The position numbers were made by a program, and so were the translations under genes. Under the pieces are notes generated by a model, which saw only the letters and a program-made list of their open reading frames with translations, was not told the DNA's origin and did no database searches. Positions 24,723 to 33,856 of a stretch of DNA of 48,046 nt are shown here, in pieces; position 1 is the stretch's first letter; each line of letters opens with the position of its first letter. Source of the DNA: Planctomycetota bacterium (GTDB taxonomy: Bacteria; Planctomycetota; UBA1135; GCA-002686595); contig NZBA01000134.1 of the NCBI GenBank assembly GCA_002686265.1, forward strand, positions 1 to 48,046, in the 5' to 3' direction.

Positions 24723-26536
24723 AGAGTGAGCGCTTCGGCGTCCCAGCGCAGGGCCGCCGCCTCGGCGCCGAGGTGGCGGTAGTAGTCCGCCAGAGCGCGC
24801 GCGTTCTCCACCCGCGGGAGGAGACGCTGGGCTTGCTCGAGGGAGCGCGCGAATCCCTCGCCGTCCCCCTGCCGCAGGCGCACGAGCGCCAGGTTGCGGT
24901 GGGCGCCCTCCGCGCGCGGGTGGTCGGCGATCAGTTCCTCCAGGCCCGCGGCGGCCTGGTGCGTGCGACCCAGGCGGGCGCGCAGCAGTGCCAGGTTCAT
25001 GCGGCTCTCGGGTAGGCTCGGATCGAGCACGAGGGCGCGCAGGTAGGCCTTGCGGGCCTCCTCGAGGCGCCCGGATTCCTCCAGAACGAGCCCCTGCAGG
25101 TGGTAGTAGGAGGGCAAGCGGCGCGAGAGCGGGCCCGGCGCGCGCTCGGCGAGGGGAGCGGCGACTTGCGGGAAGCCGGCGATGGCGGCGGCCATCATGG
25201 CCAGCCCCGGGTCCTCTCCCGCCGCCGGGGCGTCGGTACCGGGCCAGGTGACCGGGGCCAGGCGCCCGTCGGTGGTGTGCTTGACGCGGATTCGCTCGAA
25301 GCGCGACGGCGGCGGCGGCGTGCGCTGGATGAAGTGGTCGTGGATCGCAACCTCCGCCACATCGAAGACCGGCGTGAGTCGCATGTGACAGGTGACACAG
25401 TCGGAGTCGGCGTGGCGCTCGCCCGGCAGGCTGCACGGCGCTGCGCTGGCACTCGCACTCCCGGGCGGGTGGCATTTCGCGCAGGCGGCGCGGGTGCGCG
25501 CGCGCTCGGCCCGCTCGAAGACCGAAGCGTGCGGGTCGTGACAGACCTCGCAGGTGAGCGGAAGCGAGGTGGAGCGGGACTCCAGGTAGCAAGGCGAGAG
25601 AATCGTGCGCTCGGTCTGGCTGACGAAGGCCACGTCGGAGTCGGGCTCGGGAGGCAGGAAGATGGCGATGCTCTCCAGCAGATCACCGCCCGGTGCGGGG
25701 ATCCCCCGCGCGCCGGGTCGCAGGGCGATGCGCGCGTCTCCCTGCAAGTGACAGCGGGCGCAGATCGAGAGGCGCTCCTCGACGCTCAAGGCCGAGTGAT
25801 CGAGGATCGGGTCGCCGCCCTCGACTTCCTCTCCCTGGAGCTCGGCGTGCCGCCAGTCCACGTGGGCGGCCGCGTCCCCGTGACAGGCCGCGCAGGAGAT
25901 CCCGTGCGGCGTCCAGTCCGCGGGGATCAGGTTCAGGGGATAATCGCGCGGTGGAAGATCGTCGGTATGGCACGCGAGGCACTCCTCGGTGATCGGTGTT
26001 CCCAGGCGCGTGCCCGGCGCCATCATGTGGCCGGGGGCGAGGGCTGCCCGACGGGGTTGCTCGCCGTGGGCACTGAGCACCTCGAGCGGGGCGAACCACA
26101 GCAGACCACCGCGGCGCGCGGCGAAAGAGCGGTCCAGGATGCCCGCGCCGATCCCGAAGCTCAGCGGCGCGCTGCGGCGGCGCTCTGCGCCGGTCTCACG
26201 GTCGCGCCAGCTCTCCACCAGCCAGCCCGAGCCGGCACTCTCCTCGAGCAGGTAGGCGAATCCCGCCGGCCCGTCCCCGACCGGCTCGAGGCCGTCGAGC
26301 TCTCCGGGAACGAGTGGCCCGAGGGCGCGCCCCATCCCCGTCCGTGCGTAGGCAGCGACGACTGCGGGGTGGCAATCGGCGCAGTCGGCACCGATGCTGG
26401 CGCCGACTGCCTGGGAGGAGTGGGCAGTCCCGATCGGCGGAGCCCCCGGCGCGCTCGAGTGGGACGGCTCGCCAGGGGAGAGAGTGAGGGCCAGCCCCAG
26501 GAGAGCGGGCGAACCGATGGCGGCGAGGAAGCGCAC
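24713..26536 (-). CDS. Heptahaem cytochrome c with C-terminal TPR repeats
   Basis: 607-residue exported protein. A GTG start gives VRFLAAIGSPALLGLALTLS, a signal peptide; the longer open frame upstream overlaps a divergent gene and is rejected. Seven CXXCH haem-binding motifs follow: CADCH, CLACH, CAACH, CARCH, CEVCH, CAKCH and CVTCH, of the kind seen in doubled-CXXCH/cytochrome c554-like proteins. From about residue 430, TPR-type repeats occur: SYYHLQGLVLEESGRLEEAR, then LALLRARLGRTHQAAAGLEE and LALVRLRQGDGEGFARSLEQ. The multihaem-plus-TPR design is common in planctomycete and acidobacterial genomes, and its redox role is generally unknown. It is divergent from another TPR gene. Confidence 0.85.
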   Translation of the reverse strand: MRFLAAIGSPALLGLALTLSPGEPSHSSAPGAPPIGTAHSSQAVGASIGADCADCHPAVVAAYARTGMGRALGPLVPGELDGLEPVGDGPAGFAYLLEESAGSGWLVESWRDRETGAERRRSAPLSFGIGAGILDRSFAARRGGLLWFAPLEVLSAHGEQPRRAALAPGHMMAPGTRLGTPITEECLACHTDDLPPRDYPLNLIPADWTPHGISCAACHGDAAAHVDWRHAELQGEEVEGGDPILDHSALSVEERLSICARCHLQGDARIALRPGARGIPAPGGDLLESIAIFLPPEPDSDVAFVSQTERTILSPCYLESRSTSLPLTCEVCHDPHASVFERAERARTRAACAKCHPPGSASASAAPCSLPGERHADSDCVTCHMRLTPVFDVAEVAIHDHFIQRTPPPPSRFERIRVKHTTDGRLAPVTWPGTDAPAAGEDPGLAMMAAAIAGFPQVAAPLAERAPGPLSRRLPSYYHLQGLVLEESGRLEEARKAYLRALVLDPSLPESRMNLALLRARLGRTHQAAAGLEELIADHPRAEGAHRNLALVRLRQGDGEGFARSLEQAQRLLPRVENARALADYYRHLGAEAAALRWDAEALTLGP

Positions 26537-26617
26537 GGTCCCATTCTCCCAGAGGGGCGGTCGGGGGGAAGGCCCGAGTCCGCCGAAGGAGTAGCATGGC
26601 GTCGCCACGGCCGACCC

Positions 26618-28120
26618 ATGACAACTCCCACGCTGATCCTCGCCCTGCTCGCCGCCACCCCGGCGCAGGAGCCGCCCGCCACCCCCCACGGCGCCTGGCG
26701 AGAACGGCTGGAGCTGCCGCCGCTGGTGATCGAGGAGGTTGGCCTGTTCGCCTTGCGCTTCAACGACCTCGAGCGTGCTGTCGGGGGCGACGCACAAGGG
26801 CGAATCGCGGCCCTGACCGAGCGCCTGGTCGCCCATCGCGGCGACCTCATGGCTCGCCTGGACCTGGCGCGGACGCTAGCGGAGGCCGGGCGGAGCGAAG
26901 AAGCCCACGGGGAGTTCGAGAGCCTCAGCGCCACGCTCACGCGGGCCCTGGAGGCCGACCCGAACGACTGGCAGAAGGCCGCGTTCCTGGGCGAAGTGAT
27001 GCAGGCCTACGGCTTCGCGTTCGAGAACCTCGAGACCCTGCGGCGCGCCGAGCGCCTGCTGCACGGGCTCTTGGAAGCCGCGCCGAGCGCCTGGAGGGCG
27101 TCGGTCACCCTGGCCGAGCTGTACCTGACCCAGACCCTCGCCCACGCGCGGGACGGACGTGAGGACGAATTGGCGGCGACCTTGGTGCACGCCCTGGAGC
27201 ACGCCGAGGAGGCGCTGGCGAGCGCGCCCGAGCGCTTCCGAGCGCACTGGACTCTGTTCAACGTGCGCTGGTGCGAGCTGGCGGTCACGCGGCCCGACGC
27301 CGTCGATGCGTCCTTGCTCGATGCGGTGAGCGAGCTCACCGAGACCTTGCGCGCGGCGGCCTCCCGAGCCGAACACCCGCCGCTGGTGCGCGGTATCTGC
27401 GACGCCGTTCTGGCTTCGGCCCTCGTCGCCGCCTGCACCCGGGAGGGCGATCCGCGCGGCGCGTGGTCCGCCCTGCCCGACGCCTTCCGCGAAGGCGCTG
27501 ATGCCCTCCTCGAGGGTCTCGCGCCCCTCGCGGACAACTCGCTGTTCGGCGAGCGCGCCCGGGAGTTGACCTGGCTGCTGGTCTGGCTCGCGCGGCGCGA
27601 GGACGCCCCCGCCCACTTCGATCGTGCCCTCTCCCGAGCGCGTGCCCCGGCCTCCTTGATCGAGACTCGCATCGAGCTCGAGCGTCGCGTCTGCGAGCGC
27701 GGGGCGGTCGATCACTGGGCCGAGCGCCTCCTCGCCGAGCGCCTCGACGAGCGGACTTTCGCCTTGCTCGGTCGCCTCTCCGCCGCCCGTGGCGATACAG
27801 CCGCCGCCGAGGCCCACTACCGGAGCGCCTTGGAGATCGCGCCGGCCGACGAGCACGCCCTGGTCGCCCTGGCGGTCGTCCGCCTGCGGCAGGGCGCCAA
27901 TCCCGAGGACGCCCTGCCGCTCCTGCAGCGGGCCCTCTCGTCCCCCACCGGTGGCCCGCCCGCCGCCGAAACGCGCCTAGCCCAAGGAACGGTGCTGGCC
28001 CTCCTCGGTCGCTACGATCCTGCCCGGATCCACCTGCGCGCGGCGCTCGCCGGCCTTCCCCCCGCCGTCCGCCGGGGGGCGGAGCGCACGCTCGCCGAAA
28101 TCGACGCTCTGTTGCACTGA
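26618..28120 (+). CDS. Secreted TPR-rich protein
   Basis: 500-residue protein. The ATG gives a short signal-like N-terminus (MTTPTLILALLAATPAQ). It is almost wholly alpha-helical with many tetratricopeptide-type units. The clearest is near residue 385-430 (FALLGRLSAARGDTAAAEAH, then YRSALEIAPADEHALVALAV), and others occur around residues 60-110 and 150-210. No catalytic motif is visible. TPR arrays bind other proteins; the gene faces the heptahaem-TPR gene across an 80-base gap, so the two may share a promoter region and possibly work together. It is convergent with the hybrid kinase gene. Confidence 0.75.
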   Translation: MTTPTLILALLAATPAQEPPATPHGAWRERLELPPLVIEEVGLFALRFNDLERAVGGDAQGRIAALTERLVAHRGDLMARLDLARTLAEAGRSEEAHGEFESLSATLTRALEADPNDWQKAAFLGEVMQAYGFAFENLETLRRAERLLHGLLEAAPSAWRASVTLAELYLTQTLAHARDGREDELAATLVHALEHAEEALASAPERFRAHWTLFNVRWCELAVTRPDAVDASLLDAVSELTETLRAAASRAEHPPLVRGICDAVLASALVAACTREGDPRGAWSALPDAFREGADALLEGLAPLADNSLFGERARELTWLLVWLARREDAPAHFDRALSRARAPASLIETRIELERRVCERGAVDHWAERLLAERLDERTFALLGRLSAARGDTAAAEAHYRSALEIAPADEHALVALAVVRLRQGANPEDALPLLQRALSSPTGGPPAAETRLAQGTVLALLGRYDPARIHLRAALAGLPPAVRRGAERTLAEIDALLH

Positions 28121-28130
28121 CTTGCGCCGA

Positions 28131-28144
28131 GAGCCGCCCGGCTC
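28131..28144. terminator. Short hairpin between convergent genes
   Basis: GAGCCG (28131-28136) and CGGCTC (28139-28144) form an inverted repeat between the TPR gene and the convergent kinase gene, just touching the kinase stop codon. The loop is tight, so perhaps only five pairs form. Confidence 0.35.
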
Positions 28145-29999
28145 AAAGCAGCGCGCTCACGGCCTCGGCCAGCTGCTCGTCGCTGAAGGGCTTGAGGATC
28201 GCGGGCTCGCCCTCCTCGATGCTGCCCTGCTCGACGAGCACCTCCTTGGGGAGCGCCGACATGTACAAGCGGCGCACTCCCGGCAAGCGGGCGGCCACCT
28301 CGCGCGCCAACTCCACGCCCGTCATGCCGGGCATCATGATGTCGGTCAACAAGAGGTCGATCTCGCCGGGGTACTCCTCGCAGATACGCAGGGCGTCCGC
28401 TCCCCCGCCCGCCACGAGAACCTCGTGGCCCATCTCGGCCAGGAGGTGACGCACCCCGGCCCGCACCAGCCTGTCGTCCTCCACGAGCAGGACCGTGCCC
28501 GTACTGTCCTCAGCGCCCTTCGCTTCCGCGCTCCCCCCGCCCATCCGCGGCGTGGAGTGTGCCTCGGTGATCGGCAGGTGCACGGCGATCCGCGTGCCCT
28601 CGTCGGGAGCCGTCGTGAGGTGGAGGTGCCCCCCACACTGTCGGACGAGGCCGTACACGGTGGAGAGCCCGAGCCCGGTCCCCTCTCCCGGCGGCTTGGT
28701 GGTGAAGAACGGATCGAAGGCCTTGGCCTGGACGTCGTCGGTCATGCCGCTGCCATCGTCGTGGACCTCGATCAGGACGTAGCGGCCGACTCCGACGCCT
28801 CCGGCACCCCCCACGCCCGCCTGGTCGCAGGTCTGCACGTCGGTGCGCACGCCCAAGCTGCCGCGCTGTCTCATGGCGTCGCGGCTGTTGATGGCCAGGT
28901 TCATCAGGATCTGCTCCACCTGGATCGGATCGATCAGCACGCGCGCGTGGTGGGCGCCGAGTTCCACCGACAGGTCGACCTCCTCGCCGAGCAGGCGCCG
29001 CAGCATGGTCTCGAGCCCCTCCACGACAGCATCGATCAAGATCGGCTCGGGGGGGATCTCGCGGCGCCTGCTGAAGGTCAACAGCTGACCGGTGAAGGCC
29101 GCGCCTCGCTCCGCGGCCTTCTGGATCTCCTCCAGCTGCCTGCCGACCTCCCCGGCATCCTCGCTCGCCTTCGCGATGCGGCAGCAGCTGATCACGCCCA
29201 TCAGGAGGTTGTTGAAGTCGTGCGCGATGCCGCCGGTGAAGCGCCCGAGCGCCTCGAGCTTCTGCGCCTGGCGCATCTCGGCCTCCAGCTGTCGGCGGTC
29301 CGACAGGTCGCGCAGGATGGCGGTGAACCTCGGGCTCCCGTCGCTCCACTCGCTGACCCCGAGGTCGAGGGGGATCGCCGTGCGGTCCTTGCGCAACCCG
29401 ACCACCTCGCGCCCGATCCCGATGATCTTGCGCTGGCCCGACTCCAAGTAGGCCCGGATGTAGCCGTCGTGCTCCTGCTCGAAGGGCGCCGGCATGAGCA
29501 GGCTCACGTTGCGACCGACGAGCTCCTCCTTCCCGTATCCGAACATCTCCACGCCCGCGGGGTTGATGCTGGTGATGAGCCCGTCCTCGTCGATCGTGAT
29601 CACGCCGTCGATCGCGGTCTCGAGGATCGCACGCAGCTCCGAGTCACTGTCGCTCAACTCCTGCTCGGAGGTCATACGCAAGCGCACGCCGAAGGCGGTG
29701 ATCCAGATCGCGAGGGTCGCCAGGGGCGTGTTGACCATCGCGTGGGATGCAGCCGTGTCCGCGCCCGGGTAAAGGACGACGCCCAAGGCGGCCAGGAGCG
29801 TGCACAAGGCACCGACGAGGAAGGGGTCGGAGCGTCGAGGCGACCACATCGACGAGACGACAGCCGGCACGTAGAGGATCGCGTGGGCGACCTCCGACGG
29901 CGTGAAGAAACCGCTCGCGAAGACGAGCAGGGAGGCGAGGACGGCGAGCGTCAGGACCTGCGGGCGTGAGTGGACCGTCTGGGTCATCGAGGCCGCCAT
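28143..29999 (-). CDS. Hybrid PAS sensor histidine kinase
   Basis: 618-residue membrane sensor kinase. Residues about 12-110 hold about four hydrophobic segments (LTLAVLASLLVFASGFF through TPLATLAIWITAFGV). Residues about 120-235 form a PAS domain (AILETAIDGVITIDEDGLIT, FGYGKEELVGR). The H-box is GRFTGGIAHDFNNLLMGV with the phosphorylated His, followed by a HATPase domain with N-box NLAINSRDAM, DDGSGM, and PFFTTKPPGEGTGLGLSTVY. A C-terminal receiver (VLLVEDDRLVRAGV, LLLTDIMMPGMTGVEL, and the Lys of ILKPFSDEQLAEAV) completes a hybrid kinase. The start is the ATG giving MAASMTQ; a second Met is four codons on. Its signal is unknown. Confidence 0.9.
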   Translation of the reverse strand: MAASMTQTVHSRPQVLTLAVLASLLVFASGFFTPSEVAHAILYVPAVVSSMWSPRRSDPFLVGALCTLLAALGVVLYPGADTAASHAMVNTPLATLAIWITAFGVRLRMTSEQELSDSDSELRAILETAIDGVITIDEDGLITSINPAGVEMFGYGKEELVGRNVSLLMPAPFEQEHDGYIRAYLESGQRKIIGIGREVVGLRKDRTAIPLDLGVSEWSDGSPRFTAILRDLSDRRQLEAEMRQAQKLEALGRFTGGIAHDFNNLLMGVISCCRIAKASEDAGEVGRQLEEIQKAAERGAAFTGQLLTFSRRREIPPEPILIDAVVEGLETMLRRLLGEEVDLSVELGAHHARVLIDPIQVEQILMNLAINSRDAMRQRGSLGVRTDVQTCDQAGVGGAGGVGVGRYVLIEVHDDGSGMTDDVQAKAFDPFFTTKPPGEGTGLGLSTVYGLVRQCGGHLHLTTAPDEGTRIAVHLPITEAHSTPRMGGGSAEAKGAEDSTGTVLLVEDDRLVRAGVRHLLAEMGHEVLVAGGGADALRICEEYPGEIDLLLTDIMMPGMTGVELAREVAARLPGVRRLYMSALPKEVLVEQGSIEEGEPAILKPFSDEQLAEAVSALL

Positions 30000-30073
30000 G
30001 GTAGCGAACGCCGGGCGCCGCGCCGCGTCTGGCCCCGCCGAGCCGTCCGCCGGTCTCCCGGCCGCCCGGCGGC

Positions 30074-30925
30074 TCAACCGGCCGCCGTGACTGGGCCGTC
30101 GCGAAGCACGCTCAGGCAATGATCCAAGAGATCGGTCACCGTCACGATTCCGACCGGCACGGAATCGCCGCCGGCGGGATCGAGGACGGAGACGGCACTG
30201 ATGCGCCGCTCCACGAACAGCGCGCCGGCGATGTGGGCGTGGGAGTCGGCGGTGACGGTCGAAACGTCACGGGTCATGATCTCCTCCACCGGCGTGTCCT
30301 TGGCGCACCCGGAGCCGTAGGCCCGGCGCAAGTCACGGTCGCTCACGATCCCGACCTGGCGCCCGCTCTCGACGACCGGCAGGTGACGGAAACCGTCCGC
30401 GAGCATCGTGTTTCGCGCCTGGGCGAGGGTGGCCTCGGTCTCGACCGTGACCGGGTGCCAGCTCATCAGGTGGCCGACCGAGGGGTCGTCGGCGCGAAGC
30501 GTGGGAGGGCGGGCCGCCACGTGCAGCAGGTAGGCCTCGACGATGTCGCGCTCGGTGACGATCCCCACGAGCTCTCCGTCTGTCAAGACCGGCAAGCACC
30601 CGATCCCGCGCCCGACCATGTCCACGACGGCGCTGACCAGGGGATCGTCCGGAGTCGCGGTGATGGGCGCTTCGCGCATCACTTCGCCCACGCTCACCCG
30701 CGCTCGGTGCTCGGCGCCATCCTCGGCGCGGAGACTCGGACGCGAACACCAGCCCGCGTCCTCGAGCAAGTCGCGATCGGAGATGACCCCCTCCAGGCGC
30801 CCGCTCTCTCCGATCACCGGCAGGTGCCGGACACAGGCCTTGTCCATCTTCTTGAGGGCCTGAACCACCGAAGCCGTCGGCGCGATGGACAAGGGGTCGG
30901 GGGTCATGATCACGGCGGTTCTCAT
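30074..30925 (-). CDS. Quadruple CBS-domain protein
   Basis: 283-residue soluble protein made only of four CBS domains in two Bateman pairs: VIMTPDPLSIAPTASVVQAL to GVISDRDLLE, then VMREAPITATPDDPLVSAVV to GIVTERDIVEAY, HLMSWHPVTVETEATLAQAR to GIVSDRDLRRAY, and IMTRDVSTVTADSHAHIAGA to GIVTVTDLLDHCL. CBS pairs bind adenine nucleotides and act as energy or redox sensors; with no partner domain, this protein probably regulates another protein in trans. The ATG is preceded by GAGGAA at good spacing. It lies between the kinase and the small PAS/His protein in the signalling cluster. Confidence 0.9.
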   Translation of the reverse strand: MRTAVIMTPDPLSIAPTASVVQALKKMDKACVRHLPVIGESGRLEGVISDRDLLEDAGWCSRPSLRAEDGAEHRARVSVGEVMREAPITATPDDPLVSAVVDMVGRGIGCLPVLTDGELVGIVTERDIVEAYLLHVAARPPTLRADDPSVGHLMSWHPVTVETEATLAQARNTMLADGFRHLPVVESGRQVGIVSDRDLRRAYGSGCAKDTPVEEIMTRDVSTVTADSHAHIAGALFVERRISAVSVLDPAGGDSVPVGIVTVTDLLDHCLSVLRDGPVTAAG

Positions 30926-31284
30926 GGGTTCCTCATGGGAAGGGGGTCGGGCCGAACCGATCGGCCACAAGGAGATCATCGCCCCGACGGCGCACGAGGT
31001 CGCCGGGACGTGGAGCGTAGTGGGGGTGGCCAATCTCCGTAGGGAGAGGGCCGGCGCGCCACCTGGCCCGCGCCACGCATGGAATCGGGCTTCAGCCGCG
31101 GCCTTGTGCTCCCAGGTGACCCTCTCGGTGTCCGGCCGCCCCAAGCGACTCCGACGAGCCGCCGAGGACGCCGAGCTCGGCATGACCGCCGCCAGGGGGT
31201 TGGCGGGGCCGTGGTCGGGCGCCTGTGAAGTCCGGTGCGCGCCTGGACGGGCAAACCCGGCTGCCGGTGCCTATCATCGAAGTG
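30926..31284. other. Intergenic region between divergent genes
   Basis: About 360 bases separate the CBS gene and the small PAS/His protein gene. The frame of the CBS gene is open through most of it, but there is no good start and the sequence is not CBS-like. I see no RNA gene, repeat or clear promoter pair. Confidence 0.35.
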
Positions 31285-31722
31285 ATGGAGAACGATCCCA
31301 TGATGCACTCGGCTGCCGCCCTCGCCTTCGAGCAGATGCCCGTGCCTGCGTTGTTGCTGGACATGGAAGATCGCTTGCTGCGTGCAAATGCCGCCGCGCG
31401 GCTCATCCACGCCGATCCGCCGGCGGGCGCCTGCCTGGCGGAGCTCGCCCCCGAGCTGGAGTCGCGGACACTGGAAGGGGGCGCCTGGCGCCTGGCGGTG
31501 GCCCTGGAGGCGGACGAACGACGCCTCGCGAACCTCGCCTCCGCCTGCGCCGACTCGGGCAAGCTGGCGCACGAGATCCGCAACGCACAGACGGCGGTCC
31601 ACCTCGCCCTGCGCGCCGTGGCGAAGGCCCTGGGCGAGGACGAGCAGACCGTCCTCGAGGAGTTGGCCGAACGCCTCGAGGATGTGGAGCGTCGGCTCCG
31701 GGAGGCGCTGGAAGCGCGGTGA
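31285..31722 (+). CDS. Minimal PAS/His-kinase-like protein without ATPase domain
   Basis: 145-residue cytosolic protein. Residues about 8-70 look like the start of a PAS domain (AFEQMPVPALLLDMEDRLLR). Residues about 85-145 resemble the dimerisation and phosphotransfer helices of a histidine kinase, KLAHEIRNAQTAVHLALRAV, with HEIRN containing the His that kinases phosphorylate, followed by a long amphipathic helix. No HATPase domain follows; the frame ends cleanly. It could be a phosphotransfer or phosphatase partner for the NarL-type regulator encoded 170 bases downstream. The ATG giving MENDPMMH is chosen; other starts upstream are possible. Confidence 0.65.
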   Translation: MENDPMMHSAAALAFEQMPVPALLLDMEDRLLRANAAARLIHADPPAGACLAELAPELESRTLEGGAWRLAVALEADERRLANLASACADSGKLAHEIRNAQTAVHLALRAVAKALGEDEQTVLEELAERLEDVERRLREALEAR

Positions 31723-31771
31723 CGATGGAGACGAACACCCCCCGCGGGCCTCTCTCTCGACCTGCGCATCA

Positions 31772-31789
31772 CGTAGTATGGAGACTACG
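31772..31789 (+). promoter_or_regulatory. Inverted repeat upstream of the NarL-type regulator
   Basis: CGTAGT (31772-31777) and ACTACG (31784-31789) form a perfect 6-bp inverted repeat with a 6-base spacer, in an A/T-richer patch about 105 bases before the regulator ATG. This symmetry suits a dimeric helix-turn-helix regulator, possibly the regulator itself. It is also short enough to occur by chance. Confidence 0.3.
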
Positions 31790-31894
31790 AACTACTGCCG
31801 GGGGCTCCTTGGGCGCCGCGCTGTCAGCATGACCTTCGATCCCCGCGACCATGTCCCACCCCCGACAGCCTGAGCGCCGAGCCTGGAATCGACC

Positions 31895-32569
31895 ATGAAC
31901 AGGACGCCCAACGAGACCATCCGCGTCTACCTCATCGATGATCAGTCGATGATCCGGGCCGCCATCCGGCATCTACTGGAAGACGACCCTCGCTTCGAAA
32001 TCGCCGGTGACAGCGGCGACGCGCGCGCGGCGCAAGAGGAGATCGCCGAGCTGCGCCCTGACGTGGTGCTGCTCGACATCTCGATGCCCGGCCTCTCTGG
32101 CCTCGACGCGATCGCGGGCATCCGCAAGGGATGGGCCCGCACGAAGATCGTCATGCTGACCCACCACGAGGGGCAGGCCTTCGTGGAACAGGCCCTCAAG
32201 GCGGGTGCCGAGGGTTACTTGTCGAAGGCCTCCGATCCGAGCGAGCTGGCCCTCGCCATCATGGCCGTCCATCGTGGGGATCCCTACGTGTCCCCGAAGG
32301 TCTCCGCCGGTCTCGTGGGCCAGGTGCGCGGCTCCTCGGTGGGCGGCGGTCCGGCCCCGGCGACGCGCCTGTCCTGCCTGACGCCGCGCGAGCGGGAGGT
32401 CTTCCAGCTGCTCGCCCTCGGCCACAGCAACAAGGAGGTCGCCCGCGACCTCGGCATGAGCCTCGGGACGGCCAAGAAGCACCGCGAGAACCTGCAGCGC
32501 AAGCTGGACTGCCACTCCGCGGCGGAGTTGGCGCGCCTCGCGATCCGCGAGGGGCTGCTGGAAGCCTGA
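31895..32569 (+). CDS. NarL/FixJ-type response regulator
   Basis: 224-residue transcription regulator. The receiver domain occupies about residues 9-125: the acidic pair in VYLIDDQ, phospho-acceptor Asp in VVLLDISMPGLSGLDAI, Thr in VMLTHHEG and Lys in GYLSKASDP. The C-terminal LuxR-type helix-turn-helix is at about residues 158-220: LTPREREVFQLLALGHSNKE, LGMSLGTAKKHRENLQRKL. A phosphorylated dimer is expected to bind DNA. The likely phosphate sources nearby are the small PAS/His protein directly upstream or the hybrid kinase at 28143-29999. Confidence 0.93.
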   Translation: MNRTPNETIRVYLIDDQSMIRAAIRHLLEDDPRFEIAGDSGDARAAQEEIAELRPDVVLLDISMPGLSGLDAIAGIRKGWARTKIVMLTHHEGQAFVEQALKAGAEGYLSKASDPSELALAIMAVHRGDPYVSPKVSAGLVGQVRGSSVGGGPAPATRLSCLTPREREVFQLLALGHSNKEVARDLGMSLGTAKKHRENLQRKLDCHSAAELARLAIREGLLEA

Positions 32570-32679
32570 GCGGACTTCTGCGCCCCGGTGAGGCAGTGGA
32601 GCGTGTAACCTGGGCTCCGGGGCCCGGTATCAGGCACGCGTATTCGATTGTCGCTCCGGCACCAGAAGAGGAAACCACC

Positions 32680-33828
32680 ATGTCGATGGCCCCGCTCCCT
32701 CACGCTCACCGTTCTCGCTCCACCGTGCGCCTGTTGCCCTGGGCCATACCCTTGGCCCTGGCCGCGCCGGCACTGGGTGACTTCACCGGCCTCGTCTCGG
32801 AGATCACGTCCCAAGACCGCGACATCAACGGTCGCGACACGAGCACGGTGCGCCTGTACGCGCACATGGACCACGCCGTGGACGAGCTCTACGCGGTCTA
32901 CGGTTCCACACCCTCGGCGGGGCCGTCCTACCTCCTGTTCACGACGAGCGACCCGCTCGGTTTCTACCAGCACGCCGCCGGCGGTGACACGGCGGACGCG
33001 ATCCTCCCCGCCCTCTTCCCGACTTTCCCCGACCTGCGCTACGACACCTTCGTCGGCTGCGGAGGCGACTCCGCCGACACGAGCCTGCCCCTGATGAACG
33101 TCGGCATCGACTGGGTGCCCTGGAACAACGGCGGCGACCTGTCCACCGACAACGGCGCCTGGATCGTCATCCCGCCCGACGCACCGCAGACGAACCCCGA
33201 CGCCCTCGGGCGCGTGTTCCTAGGCCAGTTCACGGTCACCACCGGCGAGACGCTTTCGGGCGTGCTCAACATCCAGTACGAGCGCGGTCAGGACGACACC
33301 GACCAGCAGGTGACCAACATCACCTTCAACATCACCGTGGAGGGCGACCTGGGCACGGTGTTCTGTTTCGGCGACGGCGACGGCGGGATCTGTCCGTGCG
33401 GCAACGTCAACGACGGCACCTACTTCGACGGTCAGGCGGGCTGCGCCAACGGCGCCAACCTCGGCGGCGCGGCCATGCGCGGCTCTGGCTCGGAGAGCAT
33501 CGTCGAGGGGACCGCCATCCTCGAGAGCTCCGGCCTCGAGCCCGGCCAACCCGGCCTCTACTTCCAAGGTGACAACGCCCTCGGCGGCGGAGACGGCGTC
33601 CCCTTCGGGGACGGCCTGCGCTGCATCGGCGGGGGCGTCGTGCGCCTCGAGGTGGCCTACGCCACATCCACGGGCTACTCGCGCACCTCGGTCAACATCG
33701 CGGCCGAGGGCGGCGTCAGTGCGGGTGAGACGAAGGTCTACCAGCTCTGGTACCGCAACCCCGCGGCGAGCCCCTGCGGGTCGGGCTTCAACCTGACCAA
33801 CGGCTTCTCGGTCACCTGGACGCCTTGA
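32680..33828 (+). CDS. Secreted planctomycete surface protein with CPCGN...YRNP module
   Basis: 382-residue protein with an N-terminal signal peptide (TVRLLPWAIPLALAAPALG). Residues about 25-215 form a beta-rich domain I cannot name. From about residue 226 comes a Cys-containing module, FCFGDGDGGICPCGN, CANGANLGGAAMRG, FGDGLRCIGGGVVRLEV, YQLWYRNPAASPCGSGFNLT and TNGFSVTWTP. I recognise this module from the C-termini of many secreted proteins of Saltatorellus-like planctomycetes, and use it as the main lineage clue. Its function is unknown; I infer a role in surface attachment or folding. The ATG is preceded by AGAGGAAA. Confidence 0.85.
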   Translation: MSMAPLPHAHRSRSTVRLLPWAIPLALAAPALGDFTGLVSEITSQDRDINGRDTSTVRLYAHMDHAVDELYAVYGSTPSAGPSYLLFTTSDPLGFYQHAAGGDTADAILPALFPTFPDLRYDTFVGCGGDSADTSLPLMNVGIDWVPWNNGGDLSTDNGAWIVIPPDAPQTNPDALGRVFLGQFTVTTGETLSGVLNIQYERGQDDTDQQVTNITFNITVEGDLGTVFCFGDGDGGICPCGNVNDGTYFDGQAGCANGANLGGAAMRGSGSESIVEGTAILESSGLEPGQPGLYFQGDNALGGGDGVPFGDGLRCIGGGVVRLEVAYATSTGYSRTSVNIAAEGGVSAGETKVYQLWYRNPAASPCGSGFNLTNGFSVTWTP

Positions 33829-33856
33829 GTCCCTCGGCCCCCGGGCGCGGCGGTCC

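Noticed and set aside
25100..26617. N-terminal extension of the secreted TPR gene
   Set aside because: Antisense shadow of the heptahaem gene; the ATG at 26618 gives a signal peptide.
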